DNA from: Nyssa sinensis
Taxonomy: Eukaryota; Streptophyta; Magnoliopsida; Cornales; Nyssaceae
Direction: 5' to 3'
Assembly: GCA_008638375.1 (NCBI GenBank)
Contig: CM018038.1
Location: 13,786,515-13,850,514, forward strand
Length of the DNA: 64,000 nucleotides
Position 1 is the stretch's first letter, and each line of letters opens with the position of its first letter. This document shows, piece after piece, positions 59,301-62,079 of this stretch. A program made the translations under genes and the position numbers. The notes beneath the pieces are model-generated. The model saw only the letters and a program-made list of their open reading frames with translations, had not been told where the DNA came from and searched no databases.

Positions 59301-61927
59301 ATGGGAGTAGTAGACATTCGGCTTTGTCATTTTTGTCGGATGAAAACCTCTAGTTCACTAAACTTCTGCGTCTAAATGACGTTCATGCCCAATGTTTAGC
59401 TGACAGTGTGGGTACATATTGGTCTGTCTGTCTGAATTAACTTAGAGATATGTGGTTTTTTCTTTCTTTATACAGGTGAATAAGCGCAAGCCATACCACA
59501 GTATCAATTTTGTTATTGCACATGATGGCTTTACGCTGCATGACCTTGTATCATACAATTTTAAGGTATTTTTTAAATATCAGGAAGTGTGTCTTTATAT
59601 TTTCTTTTCTTTCTTTGATCCTTTCTTATTATTTGATATTGTAGCATAATGATGCTAATGGAGAAGGTGGCAATGATGGAACCAATGATAATTTTAGTTG
59701 GAATTGTGGTTACGAAGGTAGCGTTCAAAAGTTTGCTATTTCATGACTTATTTTAAGTATATAATAGTTTTGAAGAAGTTGATTAAATGGTTGAATTACT
59801 CTATTAGGAGACACGCAATCTTAATGAAAGTCACTGTGTGACATCCAATCACCCATGTTTTTATTTATTTATTTATTTATTTTTTATTTGTTGGGGAGGG
59901 GGGGGGGTGTTGAAGGGGAGAGAAAATCTAATCAGTTAATCTTGGTTATATGTCTGCTAATAATATTTGGATCTTAAACAGCTAGGTATTGACTGATGCC
60001 TTTGTTTACAACTGAATGCTGCAAAAGTTAAGTTACTTGTATAATAAACAATGCCCCCTGACATCTGGCCCCTGTCCATGAGTGGGCCAAATGTGCCGCA
60101 TTATAGGGTTAGGGAGATGTCAAGACTTGCGCATAGGACCTTTCTCTGATAACATGTGACAATCGGGTGCTTCAAAAAGCTTTTAAAAAGGATGTATCTT
60201 AAGTATTTATACAATCAACATCCCTCACTGTCAAATCATCCATGCTGCACATGCCTTTAGATCCTATCTCGCTGCATCATTCAGTTTCCTAATTGGGCCT
60301 GGTATAAATTTTATTTATTTTTTCTCAATCATTTCACCTGAATCAATATAGTCCTCACTGGTGCTATTAATGGCATTTCAATGCAATCAAATGAAAACCC
60401 ATTGTCTTATCACCTACTAGAGCTACTTTGTTGTTCTATTGACCTCCTGTGCTCACATACATAGACAATATAGTTTTGCTTGACCTGTTGTCCCAACAGA
60501 AATGCTTGAATACCATGTTGTTTACTGATGCAGATTAGAAGCTTAAACTTTGTAGCAGACAGACTTTGGGTGGATTAAAACGGCTGGTGCTCTTTACAAT
60601 CTCTTACTGGAGGATTTCTAAGAACATATTACTGAATATGGGAAGATAATATGGTGAACTAAGAAGCACAAATATGGACATGAGATACAAATATGACACG
60701 ACATGGACACGTGGACATGACCTTTTGAAAAAAAAAAATAGGACATGGATACGTCGGAGGCATGTTGAATATATACATTTTATATTTTTTATATGACTAC
60801 ATAATAAAAATTTTATATTATTTCAATCAAAATTGGCATAAAAATACACAAATCACAGCAATATCATTAATATATCTAAACAACAAAGTCATTAAATAAA
60901 AATTTAAGAATTTTATTTAACCATCAACATTCATGATTCAAGATTAAACAAAATCCAAAAAAAAAAAGAAGTCCAAAACATGGGATATTCAGAAGAAAAA
61001 AAAATACTATTTTTTCACGTGTCCAACACAGATACGTGAAGAAAAATAGTGTCCGTGCTTTAGAGATGGTTCCTTGAGAGGGTGAAAGAAAATAGATGGA
61101 CAAAAAACACACAACATTTGGATCTTATTTTTGTGAGATATGTGAAGTAAACATACATACATACATATATATATATATTTTACGTTAATTGAATTTCTGA
61201 ACACATGCATAAACTATTTGAAAGAAACTAGTTATCCAAAAGTTAAGTGGGATATTCTTTTCTTTTTTTTTTTTGGATAGGTAAGACACATCCACTTTGT
61301 CTCTATTGGGACTTGAACCCTCGACCTCCTCTTTGGGAGATGGGGGAGATACCACTTAAGCTAACGCTTGGTGGTGAGCAAGATATTCATAATGTAGGCA
61401 CACCATGCTTTTCCATATTGATTTGTGTACTAGTACAGAGAATGGAAAATTACCCCGAGAAATAAGAAAATGTTGTTAATTGACATACACTCAACACATT
61501 TCCCTATTAAATACCAATTCTTTACTAGATCTTCTTATACAAAAAATATGATTTTCTTAGTCGCTTTTTTCCTCTCTTTTTTTGGGTGCCTTTTTGGGAA
61601 AACGAGGGGCAGGAGGTTGAAGTCGATTATAATTTAACCAGCTCATTGGCGAGAATAGTTTTTTTGCCTTGATATGTGGTGTAAAACTCAAAATTCCATG
61701 TCTGTAACCAATTGATATCTTCAACTTGGTTTACCTTTTCAATTGACAGTCTCTATAGGGTGATGTAATATTAGTTTCTAATTGTTTAATTTTTCCCCAT
61801 CTTAGTAGTCAGCATGGTGAGTTATTCCTTTTGTATTTACTGGACAGGAGAAACTGCTGATGTAAATATTAAAGCTCTACGCTCTCGGCAAATGAAAAAC
61901 TTCCATTTGGCATTAATGATATCACAG
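5077..61927 (+). CDS. ISA3: Isoamylase 3, plastid starch debranching enzyme (18 exons, 3' end outside window)
   Basis: ISA3 hydrolyses alpha-1,6 branch points of starch and limit dextrins in the plastid during starch breakdown. Joining 5077-5195, 6724-6787, 12235-12392, 13189-13282, 15156-15392, 15699-15803, 29729-29833, 34791-34925, 35111-35197, 36679-36736, 39224-39287, 40049-40148, 43087-43187, 56644-56695, 58331-58393, 59476-59565, 59645-59717 and 61848-61927 gives one open frame of about 595 residues. An N-terminal CBM48-like domain (about 70-200) precedes the GH13 barrel. Barrel motifs: DVVYNHT (343-349), VDGFRFDL with nucleophile Asp421, IIAEPWD with acid/base Glu458, and VIAHDGF with Asp531. 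The ISA3 block [14 protein letters not shown] before the CBM separates it from ISA1/ISA2. The last ~170 residues are missing because the window ends in intron 18. All introns are GT-AG and no stop or shift was found. The isoform call rests on remembered ISA3 sequence and is strong. Confidence 0.93.
5900..6460. mobile_element. Candidate hAT-like MITE (intron 1)
   Basis: The ends are inverted copies around TGTCAATTT: GTGTCAATTTTTGAC on the left and AAATTGACACCCC on the right. The interior is rich in GGGTTGACACG, ACGGGTT and GTGTTTGGGTTGA motifs in both orientations, a composition seen in a common plant hAT-type MITE group. No clean target duplication was found, so boundaries are approximate. 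Confidence 0.4.
6724..6787 (+). CDS. ISA3: ISA3 exon 2
   Basis: Encodes [20 protein letters not shown] plus E, the conserved stretch before the CBM48 domain of plant ISA3. The acceptor ACAAG|A at 6723/6724 restores the frame left by exon 1. A second possible acceptor, GCAG at 6718, would need a phase-0 donor upstream. Donor GAG|GTATAT. Confidence 0.75.
7350..7478. mobile_element. Small MITE, ~129 bp, TAA target site
   Basis: Imperfect terminal inverted repeats share the core TGTTTGGCA (left) and TGCCAAACA (right). TAA triplets flank both sides (7347-7349 and 7479-7481), suggesting a 3-bp duplication as in PIF/Harbinger MITEs. It lies in intron 2. Confidence 0.45.
8106..8366 (+). mobile_element. 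TRIM/SMART-like miniature LTR element 1 (261 bp)
   Basis: Two direct repeats of ~72 bp (8106-8177, starting TGCTAGAGTATTAGATAT and ending AACA; 8294-8366, starting TGTTAGAGTATTAAATAT) flank only 116 bp. Immediately after the left repeat is TGGTATTAAAGC, close to the Met-tRNA primer site TGGTATCAGAGC. Just before the right repeat is the purine-rich tract GTGAGGGGGCG. It has no coding capacity. Target duplication is not clear for this copy. It sits in intron 2, sense to ISA3. Confidence 0.75.
9017..9092 (-). mobile_element. Fragment of tRNA-derived SINE (Au-like), antisense
   Basis: GCACGAGGCTTCTGCCACTG and GTTTGGGGAGG resemble the antisense of the 3' half of Au-like plant SINEs. It is followed by TTTACTTATCCGT and an A-run. 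Truncated; family from memory. Confidence 0.35.
9790..10215 (+). mobile_element. LINE ORF2 C-terminal fragment (zf-RVT region), decayed
   Basis: Broken reading frames give segments such as FMWSILERT and [12 protein letters not shown] that resemble the MWxIWRERN and MPxxVxDLL blocks of the zinc-binding region at the end of plant L1 ORF2. Several frameshifts and stops. It lies in intron 2 just upstream of repeated ACTTATCAAAA tails. Confidence 0.4.
10293..10384 (+). repeat. Two consecutive LINE/SINE tail-only insertions with repeated target site
   Basis: AACTTACTCCCAYTAA occurs three times (about 10294, 10333, 10369). Between the copies stand TTTACTTATC plus an A-run and TTCACTTATC plus an A-run. 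TTACTTATCAAAA is also the 3' end of the full LINE at 52308. The pattern fits two extreme 5'-truncated retroinsertions with target duplication. A tandem slippage of one insertion is the alternative. Confidence 0.6.
12235..12392 (+). CDS. ISA3: ISA3 exon 3 (start of CBM48 domain)
   Basis: Encodes [20 protein letters not shown] followed by [19 protein letters not shown], the first beta strands of the CBM48 domain found at the N-terminus of isoamylases. Acceptor TTTTAG, donor AG|GTTACA, phase 2. Confidence 0.93.
12782..12878 (+). repeat. Two-unit tandem repeat, ~47 bp
   Basis: TGTCTTTTTTCATAACCGTA...TTTTAGCCCTT is followed by a slightly diverged second unit TGTCTTTTTTCATAGCCATA...TTTTAGCCCTT. 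It is in intron 3. Confidence 0.6.
13189..13282 (+). CDS. ISA3: ISA3 exon 4
   Basis: Encodes [20 protein letters not shown] and [11 protein letters not shown], matching the ISA3 pattern DGMIELxLDPxxNKTGDxWH. Acceptor TTCTTAG completes the Arg codon from exon 3. Donor GAG|GTAGGC, phase 0. Confidence 0.93.
13549..14487. mobile_element. hAT MITE, CAAGGATCAAAAT family, copy 1 (left end lost)
   Basis: The right terminus AAATTTTGATCCTTG ends at 14487, and the interior matches the copy at 28020-28891 (GAAACATTTTGGAAATATAG near 13549, then the same order of A+T-rich blocks, and FATTTCGG-type subterminal repeats at the right). The left inverted repeat is absent; unrelated sequence adjoins at about 13548. 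It lies in intron 4. Confidence 0.7.
15156..15392 (+). CDS. ISA3: ISA3 exon 5
   Basis: 79 codons: [16 protein letters not shown]..., [16 protein letters not shown] and [14 protein letters not shown], the end of CBM48 and the linker into the GH13 barrel. Flanked by TGTAG and GAG|GTAAAT, phase 0. Confidence 0.95.
15699..15803 (+). CDS. ISA3: ISA3 exon 6
   Basis: Encodes [20 protein letters not shown] and the following GSYLGVIEK, first strand of the GH13 barrel and the ISA3-typical ADESSG. Flanked by TTTGCAG and AAG|GTAATG, phase 0. Confidence 0.95.
16380..17225 (+). mobile_element. 5'-truncated LINE fragment (ORF2 C-terminus, zf-RVT)
   Basis: Interrupted + strand frames read [56 protein letters not shown] and [11 protein letters not shown], which is the usual block order of the reverse-transcriptase zinc-binding domain at the end of plant L1-type ORF2. 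Stops (for example after GVAIV and LSSM) and missing Cys residues show decay. A possible 3' tail TTTTACTTGTTCAAAAAA lies at about 17763-17780. The ~450 bp between looks like unrelated A+T-rich sequence. Intron 6. Confidence 0.7.
17939..20354. mobile_element. hAT MITE, CAAGGATCAAAAT family, copy 2 (outer, split by a nested element)
   Basis: The left terminus CAAGGATCAAAATTTCG starts at 17939 and the right terminus AATTTTGATCCTTG ends at 20354. Flanks are TTGGGGAC (17931-17938) and TTGAGGAC (20355-20362), an 8-bp duplication with one mismatch, as expected for hAT transposition. CAAGG fits the hAT terminal consensus YARNG. Without the nested 18023-19613 element and one target copy it is about 817 bp and aligns with the copy at 28020. 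Confidence 0.85.
18023..19613. mobile_element. Nested hAT deletion derivative, 1591 bp, with retained leader
   Basis: It starts CAAGGATCAAAATATCG and ends CGATATTTTGTTCCTTG. It is bounded by exact 8-bp duplications CATATTGG at 18015-18022 and 19614-19621. Both subterminal regions carry many CGAAAC/GTTTCGG motifs in both orientations, as expected for transposase-binding sites. The middle is A+T-rich with TA runs (18950-19040). A G+C-rich block at 19070-19320, read on the minus strand, resembles a plant 5' leader ending in a donor-like TAG|GTAATC, suggesting loss of a transposase gene body. Short ORFs on both strands here are products of the inverted repeats, not genes. Confidence 0.85.
20398..20537 (-). 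repeat. Copia 3' LTR
   Basis: Begins TGAAAACAAACTATG and ends TTCTAAC in + orientation, and shares the purine-rich AGAAGAAGAGAAGAAG and ACCCTTATAGGGCTAAA blocks with the 5' LTR. It differs by indels of tens of bases, indicating age. Confidence 0.85.
20533..20832 (-). pseudogene. Copia RNase H domain
   Basis: Minus-strand frame contains [30 protein letters not shown] and [10 protein letters not shown], the C-terminal RNase H blocks of copia polyproteins (family DNxSAIxIAxNPVxHxRTKHI and QLADxFTK). The TK of the last motif reads MK. It is separated by stops and shifts from the RT part. Confidence 0.85.
20836..21997 (-). pseudogene. Copia reverse transcriptase domain
   Basis: Blocks in order on the minus strand: [48 protein letters not shown], then a stop at about 21770, then [48 protein letters not shown] (catalytic YVDD intact) and [15 protein letters not shown]. 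The frame breaks again near 21143. Confidence 0.92.
22499..23931 (-). pseudogene. Copia pre-integrase and integrase domains, interrupted by a MITE
   Basis: Pre-integrase: [17 protein letters not shown] and [14 protein letters not shown]. The usual RLGH His reads Asn, which would spoil the HHCC zinc site. Catalytic core: [33 protein letters not shown] and [20 protein letters not shown], giving the D-D-E triad. The MITE at 22860-23474 lies between the second Asp and the Glu, exactly after GGEYSSNAF. Confidence 0.92.
22860..23474. mobile_element. hAT MITE, CAAGGATCAAAAT family, copy 3 (inside copia integrase)
   Basis: Starts CAAGGATCAAAATATCG and ends GAAATTTTGATCCTTG. Flanks are TTGATAAA (22852-22859) and TCGATAAA (23475-23482), an 8-bp duplication with one mismatch. 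The left ~196 bp match the left end of the 18023 element, while the rest matches the right half of the 28020 copy, so this copy looks recombinant. Confidence 0.88.
24017..24430 (-). pseudogene. Copia protease region
   Basis: Open minus-strand frame with [13 protein letters not shown]. The family has DSGATHHM; here the aspartic-protease active-site Gly is Cys, which should abolish or impair activity. [20 protein letters not shown] follows, the usual end of the protease region. The upstream end of the frame is cut near the TRIM at 24463. Confidence 0.88.
24463..24797 (-). mobile_element. TRIM element nested in copia (335 bp)
   Basis: LTRs at 24463-24583 and 24678-24797 (TGTTGAAAATTGGAGGCC ... 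GACAATCCAACA in + orientation, about eight differences between them) flank 94 bp. Exact 5-bp duplications ATCTC lie at 24458-24462 and 24798-24802. The primer site for minus-strand reading (TAGTATCAGAGT) is at 24666-24677 beside the right LTR, and a purine tract AAGAGGCG abuts the left LTR. No coding capacity. It inserted into the copia zinc-knuckle/protease junction, so it is younger than the copia. Confidence 0.92.
24815..25636 (-). pseudogene. Copia gag (UBN2-type) and zinc knuckle
   Basis: Minus-strand frame from 25636: [20 protein letters not shown], then a stop at 25442, [52 protein letters not shown], a stop near 25142, then frames ending in the zinc knuckle [14 protein letters not shown] (about 24850-24905). 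The order matches copia gag. At least three stops make it non-functional. Confidence 0.88.
26233..26244 (-). promoter_or_regulatory. Copia primer-binding site
   Basis: GCTCTGATACCA in + orientation, that is TGGTATCAGAGC on the element strand, the standard plant initiator Met-tRNA primer site, adjoining the 5' LTR. Confidence 0.9.
26245..26407 (-). repeat. Copia 5' LTR
   Basis: It ends TTATTCTAACA in + orientation (TGTTAGAATAATTAG on the element strand) and is followed by target copy TCTTA. The terminal TG at the other end reads AG, a point change. It is 163 bp against about 140 bp for the 3' LTR. Confidence 0.85.
26413..27290. repeat. A+T-rich repeat with inverted GTATCGTAAA-type ends (uncertain)
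   Basis: ACGATACACAATACGTATTTTACG near 26445-26480 is mirrored by AATACAATTTACGATACACATTTT near 27250-27275, suggesting an old MITE into whose left flank the copia inserted. (TA)n runs lie at 27130-27185. No target duplication was established. Confidence 0.3.
28020..28891. mobile_element. hAT MITE, CAAGGATCAAAAT family, copy 4 (872 bp)
   Basis: The left end is AAGGATCAAAATTTTG, with the first base T in place of C. The right end is CGAAATTTTGATCCTTG. Exact 8-bp duplications ACTAAGAC lie at 28012-28019 and 28892-28899. A ~60-bp block (TTTAAACCTATTATAATT...AACTAAGTA) is doubled near 28480-28560. No transposase coding. Intron 6. Confidence 0.9.
28990..29025 (-). repeat. Tail-only retroinsertion (antisense)
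   Basis: A T-run followed by GACAAGTAAAAAA is the complement of a TTACTTGTC-A(n) tail. AAGTATT stands on both sides as a likely short target duplication. Same tail type as at 10310 and 52285. Confidence 0.45.
29729..29833 (+). CDS. ISA3: ISA3 exon 7
   Basis: Encodes [20 protein letters not shown] and then [15 protein letters not shown]. It is joined in phase 0 to exon 6 across the 13.9-kb intron 6. Acceptor GTGAAG, donor ATG|GTAAAT. Confidence 0.95.
29897..30100 (-). pseudogene. Gypsy reverse transcriptase fragment
   Basis: [20 protein letters not shown] and [19 protein letters not shown] match the start of gypsy RT (family CIDxRAINKITxKYRFPIP; KIDLRSGYHQIRI). The SGYHQ region has lost residues. 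It ends at the CT repeat where the following RERERD residues are translated microsatellite. Confidence 0.88.
31045..31698 (-). pseudogene. Gypsy gag remnant
   Basis: Two overlapping broken minus-strand frames. The first carries the conserved [13 protein letters not shown] and WWEKKMKK blocks. The second, toward the zinc-knuckle side, is frameshifted and gives little recognisable sequence. Confidence 0.7.
31982..32285 (-). repeat. Gypsy 5' LTR
   Basis: 304 bp, TGATTCAG...CCCAACA in + orientation (TGTTGGGAAATACAAG on the element strand). It borders the primer-site-like GCTTTGATATCAA at 31968-31980. No partner LTR is present on the truncated side. Confidence 0.65.
33243..33392 (+). mobile_element. 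Au-like tRNA-derived SINE
   Basis: Body contains CACGGGTTCAAGTCGTAG (RNA polymerase III B box GGTTCAAGTC), GTAAGGCTGGGTACATC and GTGTACTGGGTTTGCCTTTT, the typical order of plant Au-type SINEs. Exact 14-bp target duplications AATTATGCAACTTG flank it at 33229-33242 and 33393-33406. Intron 7. Confidence 0.88.
34791..34925 (+). CDS. ISA3: ISA3 exon 8
   Basis: Encodes [20 protein letters not shown] and [18 protein letters not shown], the WGY...FFAP region shared by isoamylase-type GH13 enzymes. Acceptor ATGAAG, donor GAG|GTATGC. Confidence 0.95.
34966..35048 (+). repeat. Two-unit direct repeat before exon 9
   Basis: TATTGTTCTTGGTGCAATTT and TATTGTCCTTGGTGCAATTG, each followed by TTTTGTTGC, lie 46 bp apart in the 185-bp intron 8. 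Confidence 0.6.
35111..35197 (+). CDS. ISA3: ISA3 exon 9 (GH13 region I)
   Basis: Encodes [20 protein letters not shown] and [15 protein letters not shown] is conserved GH13 region I. Acceptor CTTACAG, donor AAG|GTGATT. Confidence 0.95.
36165..36423 (+). mobile_element. TRIM/SMART-like miniature LTR element 2 (259 bp)
   Basis: Diverged direct repeats 36165-36237 and 36354-36423 (both ending GTTAACA) flank TGCTATTATAGCAGG, a decayed Met-tRNA primer site, and the purine tract ACGTGAGGGGTTG. The internal GACCCATTCATGGATGGGAG matches element 1. Exact 5-bp duplications TCTTG lie at 36160-36164 and 36424-36428. Sense orientation, intron 9. Confidence 0.75.
36679..36736 (+). CDS. ISA3: ISA3 exon 10
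   Basis: Encodes [19 protein letters not shown] plus the first base of Gly. Plant ISA3 has YYM(V/L)D at this place; here the Asp reads Asn, a small oddity. Acceptor CCACAG, donor G|GTAATT, phase 1. Confidence 0.93.
37575..37626 (-). mobile_element. Truncated copy of the 38550 SINE
   Basis: A C-run and T-run are followed by GGTAAGCAGCCCTTGGGGTG, the same 3' end (antisense) as the SINE at 38550. Only the last ~30 bp are present. Confidence 0.5.
38550..38677 (-). mobile_element. tRNA-derived SINE, 128 bp, antisense
   Basis: On the minus strand it starts near a box A-like TGGATGAGTTGG, has a box B-like GTTCAAATCTC, and ends CCACTTACCTATC plus an A-run. Exact 15-bp target duplications ACTCTCCATTGGATT lie at 38535-38549 and 38678-38692. 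Its 3' end resembles the tail of the local LINE (TTACTTATCAAAA). Intron 10. Confidence 0.85.
39224..39287 (+). CDS. ISA3: ISA3 exon 11
   Basis: Encodes [20 protein letters not shown] plus H and part of Trp, including the NCNHP motif typical of isoamylase-type debranching enzymes. Acceptor ATCCAG, donor TG|GTATGG, phase 2. Confidence 0.94.
39642..39680 (+). repeat. CCCA/CACA simple repeat
   Basis: CACACCCCCACCCACCCACC continues into CACACACA. Intron 11. Confidence 0.8.
40049..40148 (+). CDS. ISA3: ISA3 exon 12 (catalytic nucleophile)
   Basis: Encodes [20 protein letters not shown] and [21 protein letters not shown] is GH13 region II and its second Asp (about residue 421) is the nucleophile. 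Acceptor CTGAAG, donor AGG|GTAAGT. Confidence 0.96.
40577..40882. mobile_element. MITE, GAAGCACGGACAC family, copy 1
   Basis: Left end AAGAAGTACGGATACGGACA is inverted at the right as TTCGTGCTTC. The interior TTTTTTATATGAT...CATAATAAAA, AAAGTCATTAAATAAAAATT and ATCAACAT..ATGATTCAAG recurs in the same order at 60650-61070. GGTTGTTT and GGTTGTTA flanks suggest an 8-bp duplication. Intron 12. Confidence 0.6.
40930..41400 (-). pseudogene. Copia polyprotein fragment (end of RT)
   Basis: Minus strand reads [45 protein letters not shown] and [14 protein letters not shown], corresponding to the copia blocks LLSQxKYxxDLL, YRxLVGxLIYLTxTRPDIxxAV and SQFMxAPxxxH. Frames are broken. It is unrelated to the 20398 element by position. 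Intron 12. Confidence 0.7.
41862..41912 (-). repeat. Tail-only retroinsertion (antisense)
   Basis: A T-run plus GATAAAC is inserted between two copies of TATAAACTAT (left about 41866-41875, right about 41896-41905). This is the complement of GTTTATC-A(n), the shared LINE/SINE tail. Confidence 0.5.
43087..43187 (+). CDS. ISA3: ISA3 exon 13 (acid/base Glu)
   Basis: Encodes [20 protein letters not shown] and [14 protein letters not shown]. The Glu of IIAEPWD (about residue 458) is the general acid/base. Acceptor GAGCAG, donor CG|GTAACT, phase 2. Confidence 0.96.
44262..44302 (+). repeat. (GA)n microsatellite
   Basis: About 20 uninterrupted GA units. Confidence 0.95.
44608..45535. mobile_element. 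hAT MITE, CAGTRT ends, 928 bp
   Basis: Termini CAGTGTAGTTAAAGGTGA and the inverted TCGCCTTTGACAATACTG match at most positions. Exact 8-bp duplications AGTGATTT lie at 44600-44607 and 45536-45543. The right end carries GGCGATCGCC and GCCTAGGCGAC motifs known from a common plant hAT MITE group. No transposase. Intron 13. Confidence 0.85.
46027..48448 (+). pseudogene. LINE ORF1 (DUF4283), broken
   Basis: Open from 46027 to a TGA at 47233-47235, then open in the same frame to 48183, then continued after a frameshift to 48448. Residues about 175-310 carry the DUF4283 pattern ([64 protein letters not shown]). The second half is low in recognisable motifs. The end has [12 protein letters not shown], the conserved block just before ORF2 in plant LINEs. 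The product would be the RNA-binding ORF1 protein; this copy cannot make it intact. Confidence 0.85.
48454..51560 (+). pseudogene. LINE ORF2: AP-type endonuclease and reverse transcriptase, broken
   Basis: Endonuclease motifs: [25 protein letters not shown], then a frameshift near 48890, [18 protein letters not shown] and [15 protein letters not shown] at 49500-49502 replaces Gln in [15 protein letters not shown] second frameshift lies near 49740. RT motifs: [82 protein letters not shown] (catalytic DD intact) and YLGLPLGA. Stops follow at 51119-51121 (LW|RR position) and 51205-51207. Domain order is that of plant L1 elements. Confidence 0.93.
51523..51834. repeat. 127/128-bp inverted duplication, 57-bp loop
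   Basis: Arm 51523-51649 is repeated as its reverse complement at 51707-51834 with only a few mismatches. The left arm is the native LINE coding sequence and the right arm is the inserted copy. Confidence 0.95.
51523..52160 (+). pseudogene. LINE zf-RVT domain, split by an inverted duplication
   Basis: [31 protein letters not shown] and [12 protein letters not shown] come before the rearrangement; [20 protein letters not shown] comes after it (Cys/His residues of the zinc site intact), then a stop, [20 protein letters not shown] and [12 protein letters not shown]. Removing 51707-51834 rejoins GGATTT to TTTTGGCTAGC and restores an ordinary zf-RVT sequence. Confidence 0.88.
52850..53493 (+). 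mobile_element. 5'-truncated LINE tail, split by a miniature LTR element
   Basis: [14 protein letters not shown] residues and a 3' UTR ending GCTTATAAAAAAAAA at 53493 indicate the end of a LINE. The tail GGTTGCACCCC...GCGCTTTTGTTTATAATA continues directly after element 53170-53438, showing that insertion came later. CTACCAACCACC upstream and TGGTTGGTAG downstream are inverted, not direct, so no target duplication is claimed. Confidence 0.55.
53170..53438 (+). mobile_element. TRIM/SMART-like miniature LTR element 3 (269 bp)
   Basis: Direct repeats 53170-53245 (TGTTGAGAGAGCTTGATATA...TTTAACA) and about 53363-53438 (CCCGAGAGAGCTTGATATAC...TTAAAA) flank ~117 bp. The primer site TGGTATCAAACC follows the first. 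Exact 5-bp duplications GGTTG lie at 53165-53169 and 53439-53443. The internal CATTTGCATT... differs from elements 1 and 2. Inside a LINE tail in intron 13. Confidence 0.85.
53847..54470 (-). mobile_element. LINE 3' fragment (zf-RVT), antisense
   Basis: Minus strand reads [42 protein letters not shown] and [20 protein letters not shown] with stops. It ends at CATTTACTTATC plus an A-run (T-run at 53847). The zinc-site Cys pair is lost. It is distinct from the 45738 copy by sequence and more like the 16380 fragment. Confidence 0.75.
54471..55650. other. Intron 13 sequence without recognised feature
   Basis: Contains short open stretches, one of 90 codons at 55231-55503 ([20 protein letters not shown]). 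I cannot link it to a family. There is no splice context joining it to ISA3. Confidence 0.35.
55650..55975. repeat. Purine-/pyrimidine-rich inverted segment
   Basis: GGAGGAAAAATGGAAGGAAG at the left is mirrored by CCTTCCTTTAGTTTTCCGTCC at the right, with GGAAAGGAAGGGAAAAGGG and TCCCCTCC blocks between. It may be an old MITE or a mirror-repeat tract. No target duplication found. Confidence 0.4.
56644..56695 (+). CDS. ISA3: ISA3 exon 14
   Basis: Encodes [17 protein letters not shown] after completing the Arg codon across the 13.5-kb intron 13. Acceptor GTGTAG, donor AAG|GTGATG. Confidence 0.94.
57370..57612 (-). mobile_element. Miniature LTR element 4 of the same family, antisense, decayed
   Basis: On the minus strand TAACATGGTACCAGAACAG (primer-site region) is followed by GGCCCACTCATAATGC and CCACACGCTAGGGGGCGTA, the internal order of elements 1 and 2. 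LTR remnants on both sides are too diverged to bound exactly. Intron 14. Confidence 0.5.
58331..58393 (+). CDS. ISA3: ISA3 exon 15
   Basis: Encodes [20 protein letters not shown] plus R. Acceptor ATACAG, donor AGA|GTGAGT, phase 0. Confidence 0.93.
58740..58850 (+). repeat. Compound (CA/CG)n-(TA)n microsatellite, unit 1
   Basis: Alternating purine-pyrimidine tract with GCGCGCGCACACACACAC followed by TATATATA, Z-DNA prone. Confidence 0.9.
59140..59240 (+). repeat. Compound (CA)n-(TA)n microsatellite, unit 2
   Basis: Counterpart of the tract in unit 1, without the GC stretch and with a longer TA run. Confidence 0.9.
59476..59565 (+). CDS. ISA3: ISA3 exon 16 (third catalytic Asp)
   Basis: Encodes [20 protein letters not shown] and [18 protein letters not shown] is GH13 region IV with the transition-state-stabilising Asp (about residue 531). 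Acceptor ATACAG, donor AAG|GTATTT. Confidence 0.96.
59645..59717 (+). CDS. ISA3: ISA3 exon 17
   Basis: Encodes [20 protein letters not shown] and CGYE, with the GEGGNDG motif of isoamylases. It follows the shortest intron (79 bp). Acceptor TTGTAG, donor G|GTAGCG, phase 1. Confidence 0.95.
60003..60220 (-). mobile_element. Miniature LTR element 5 of the same family, antisense (~218 bp)
   Basis: Left repeat 60003-60050 (TGTTTACAAC...AATAAACA) and right repeat 60155-60220 (TGTGACAATC...AATCAACA) flank an internal segment. On the minus strand that segment reads TGTTATCAGAGAAAGG (primer-site-like), GGCCCACTCATGGACAGG and GATGTCAGGGGGCAT, as in elements 1, 2 and 4. Intron 17. Confidence 0.6.
60655..61070. 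mobile_element. MITE, GAAGCACGGACAC family, copy 2
   Basis: TAAGAAGCACAAATATGGAC at the left and GTGTCCGTGCTTTAGA at the right are inverted. The interior follows copy 1 (40577) block for block, with an added A-rich insertion near 60950. Intron 17. Confidence 0.6.
61263..61372 (-). mobile_element. tRNA-derived SINE, antisense
   Basis: Minus strand: box A-like TTAGCTTAAGTGG, perfect box B-like GGTTCAAGTCC (GGGACTTGAACC in +), and 3' end CTTACCTATCC plus an A-run. GGATATTC before and AGATATTC after may be a short target duplication. Related in its 3' end to the 38550 SINE. Intron 17. Confidence 0.7.
61848..61927 (+). CDS. ISA3: ISA3 exon 18 (last in window)
   Basis: Encodes [20 protein letters not shown] and LALMISQ. 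The next conserved block (family GTPMMxMGDEYGHT) was looked for in 61928-64000 and not found, so intron 18 is at least 2.07 kb and the gene continues past the window. Acceptor GGACAG, donor CAG|GTAAAA. Confidence 0.95.
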
Positions 61928-62079
61928 GTAAAATTATTTGAAAGCCATTTTTGATGTTTCAAATACTTGTGAACATTATCATTTGTGTGTTTCTTAACTG
62001 TCACACAAAATGAGCTTCAAACTGTGTACTGGTTGAATGAGTGATCTTCAGCAGTCAGGTTCCACTTAAGCTCTTTTTT

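Noticed and set aside
58633..59353. ORFs rich in Tyr-Ile, Val-Cys and His-Thr
   Set aside because: Translation of TA and CA microsatellites in a tandem duplication.
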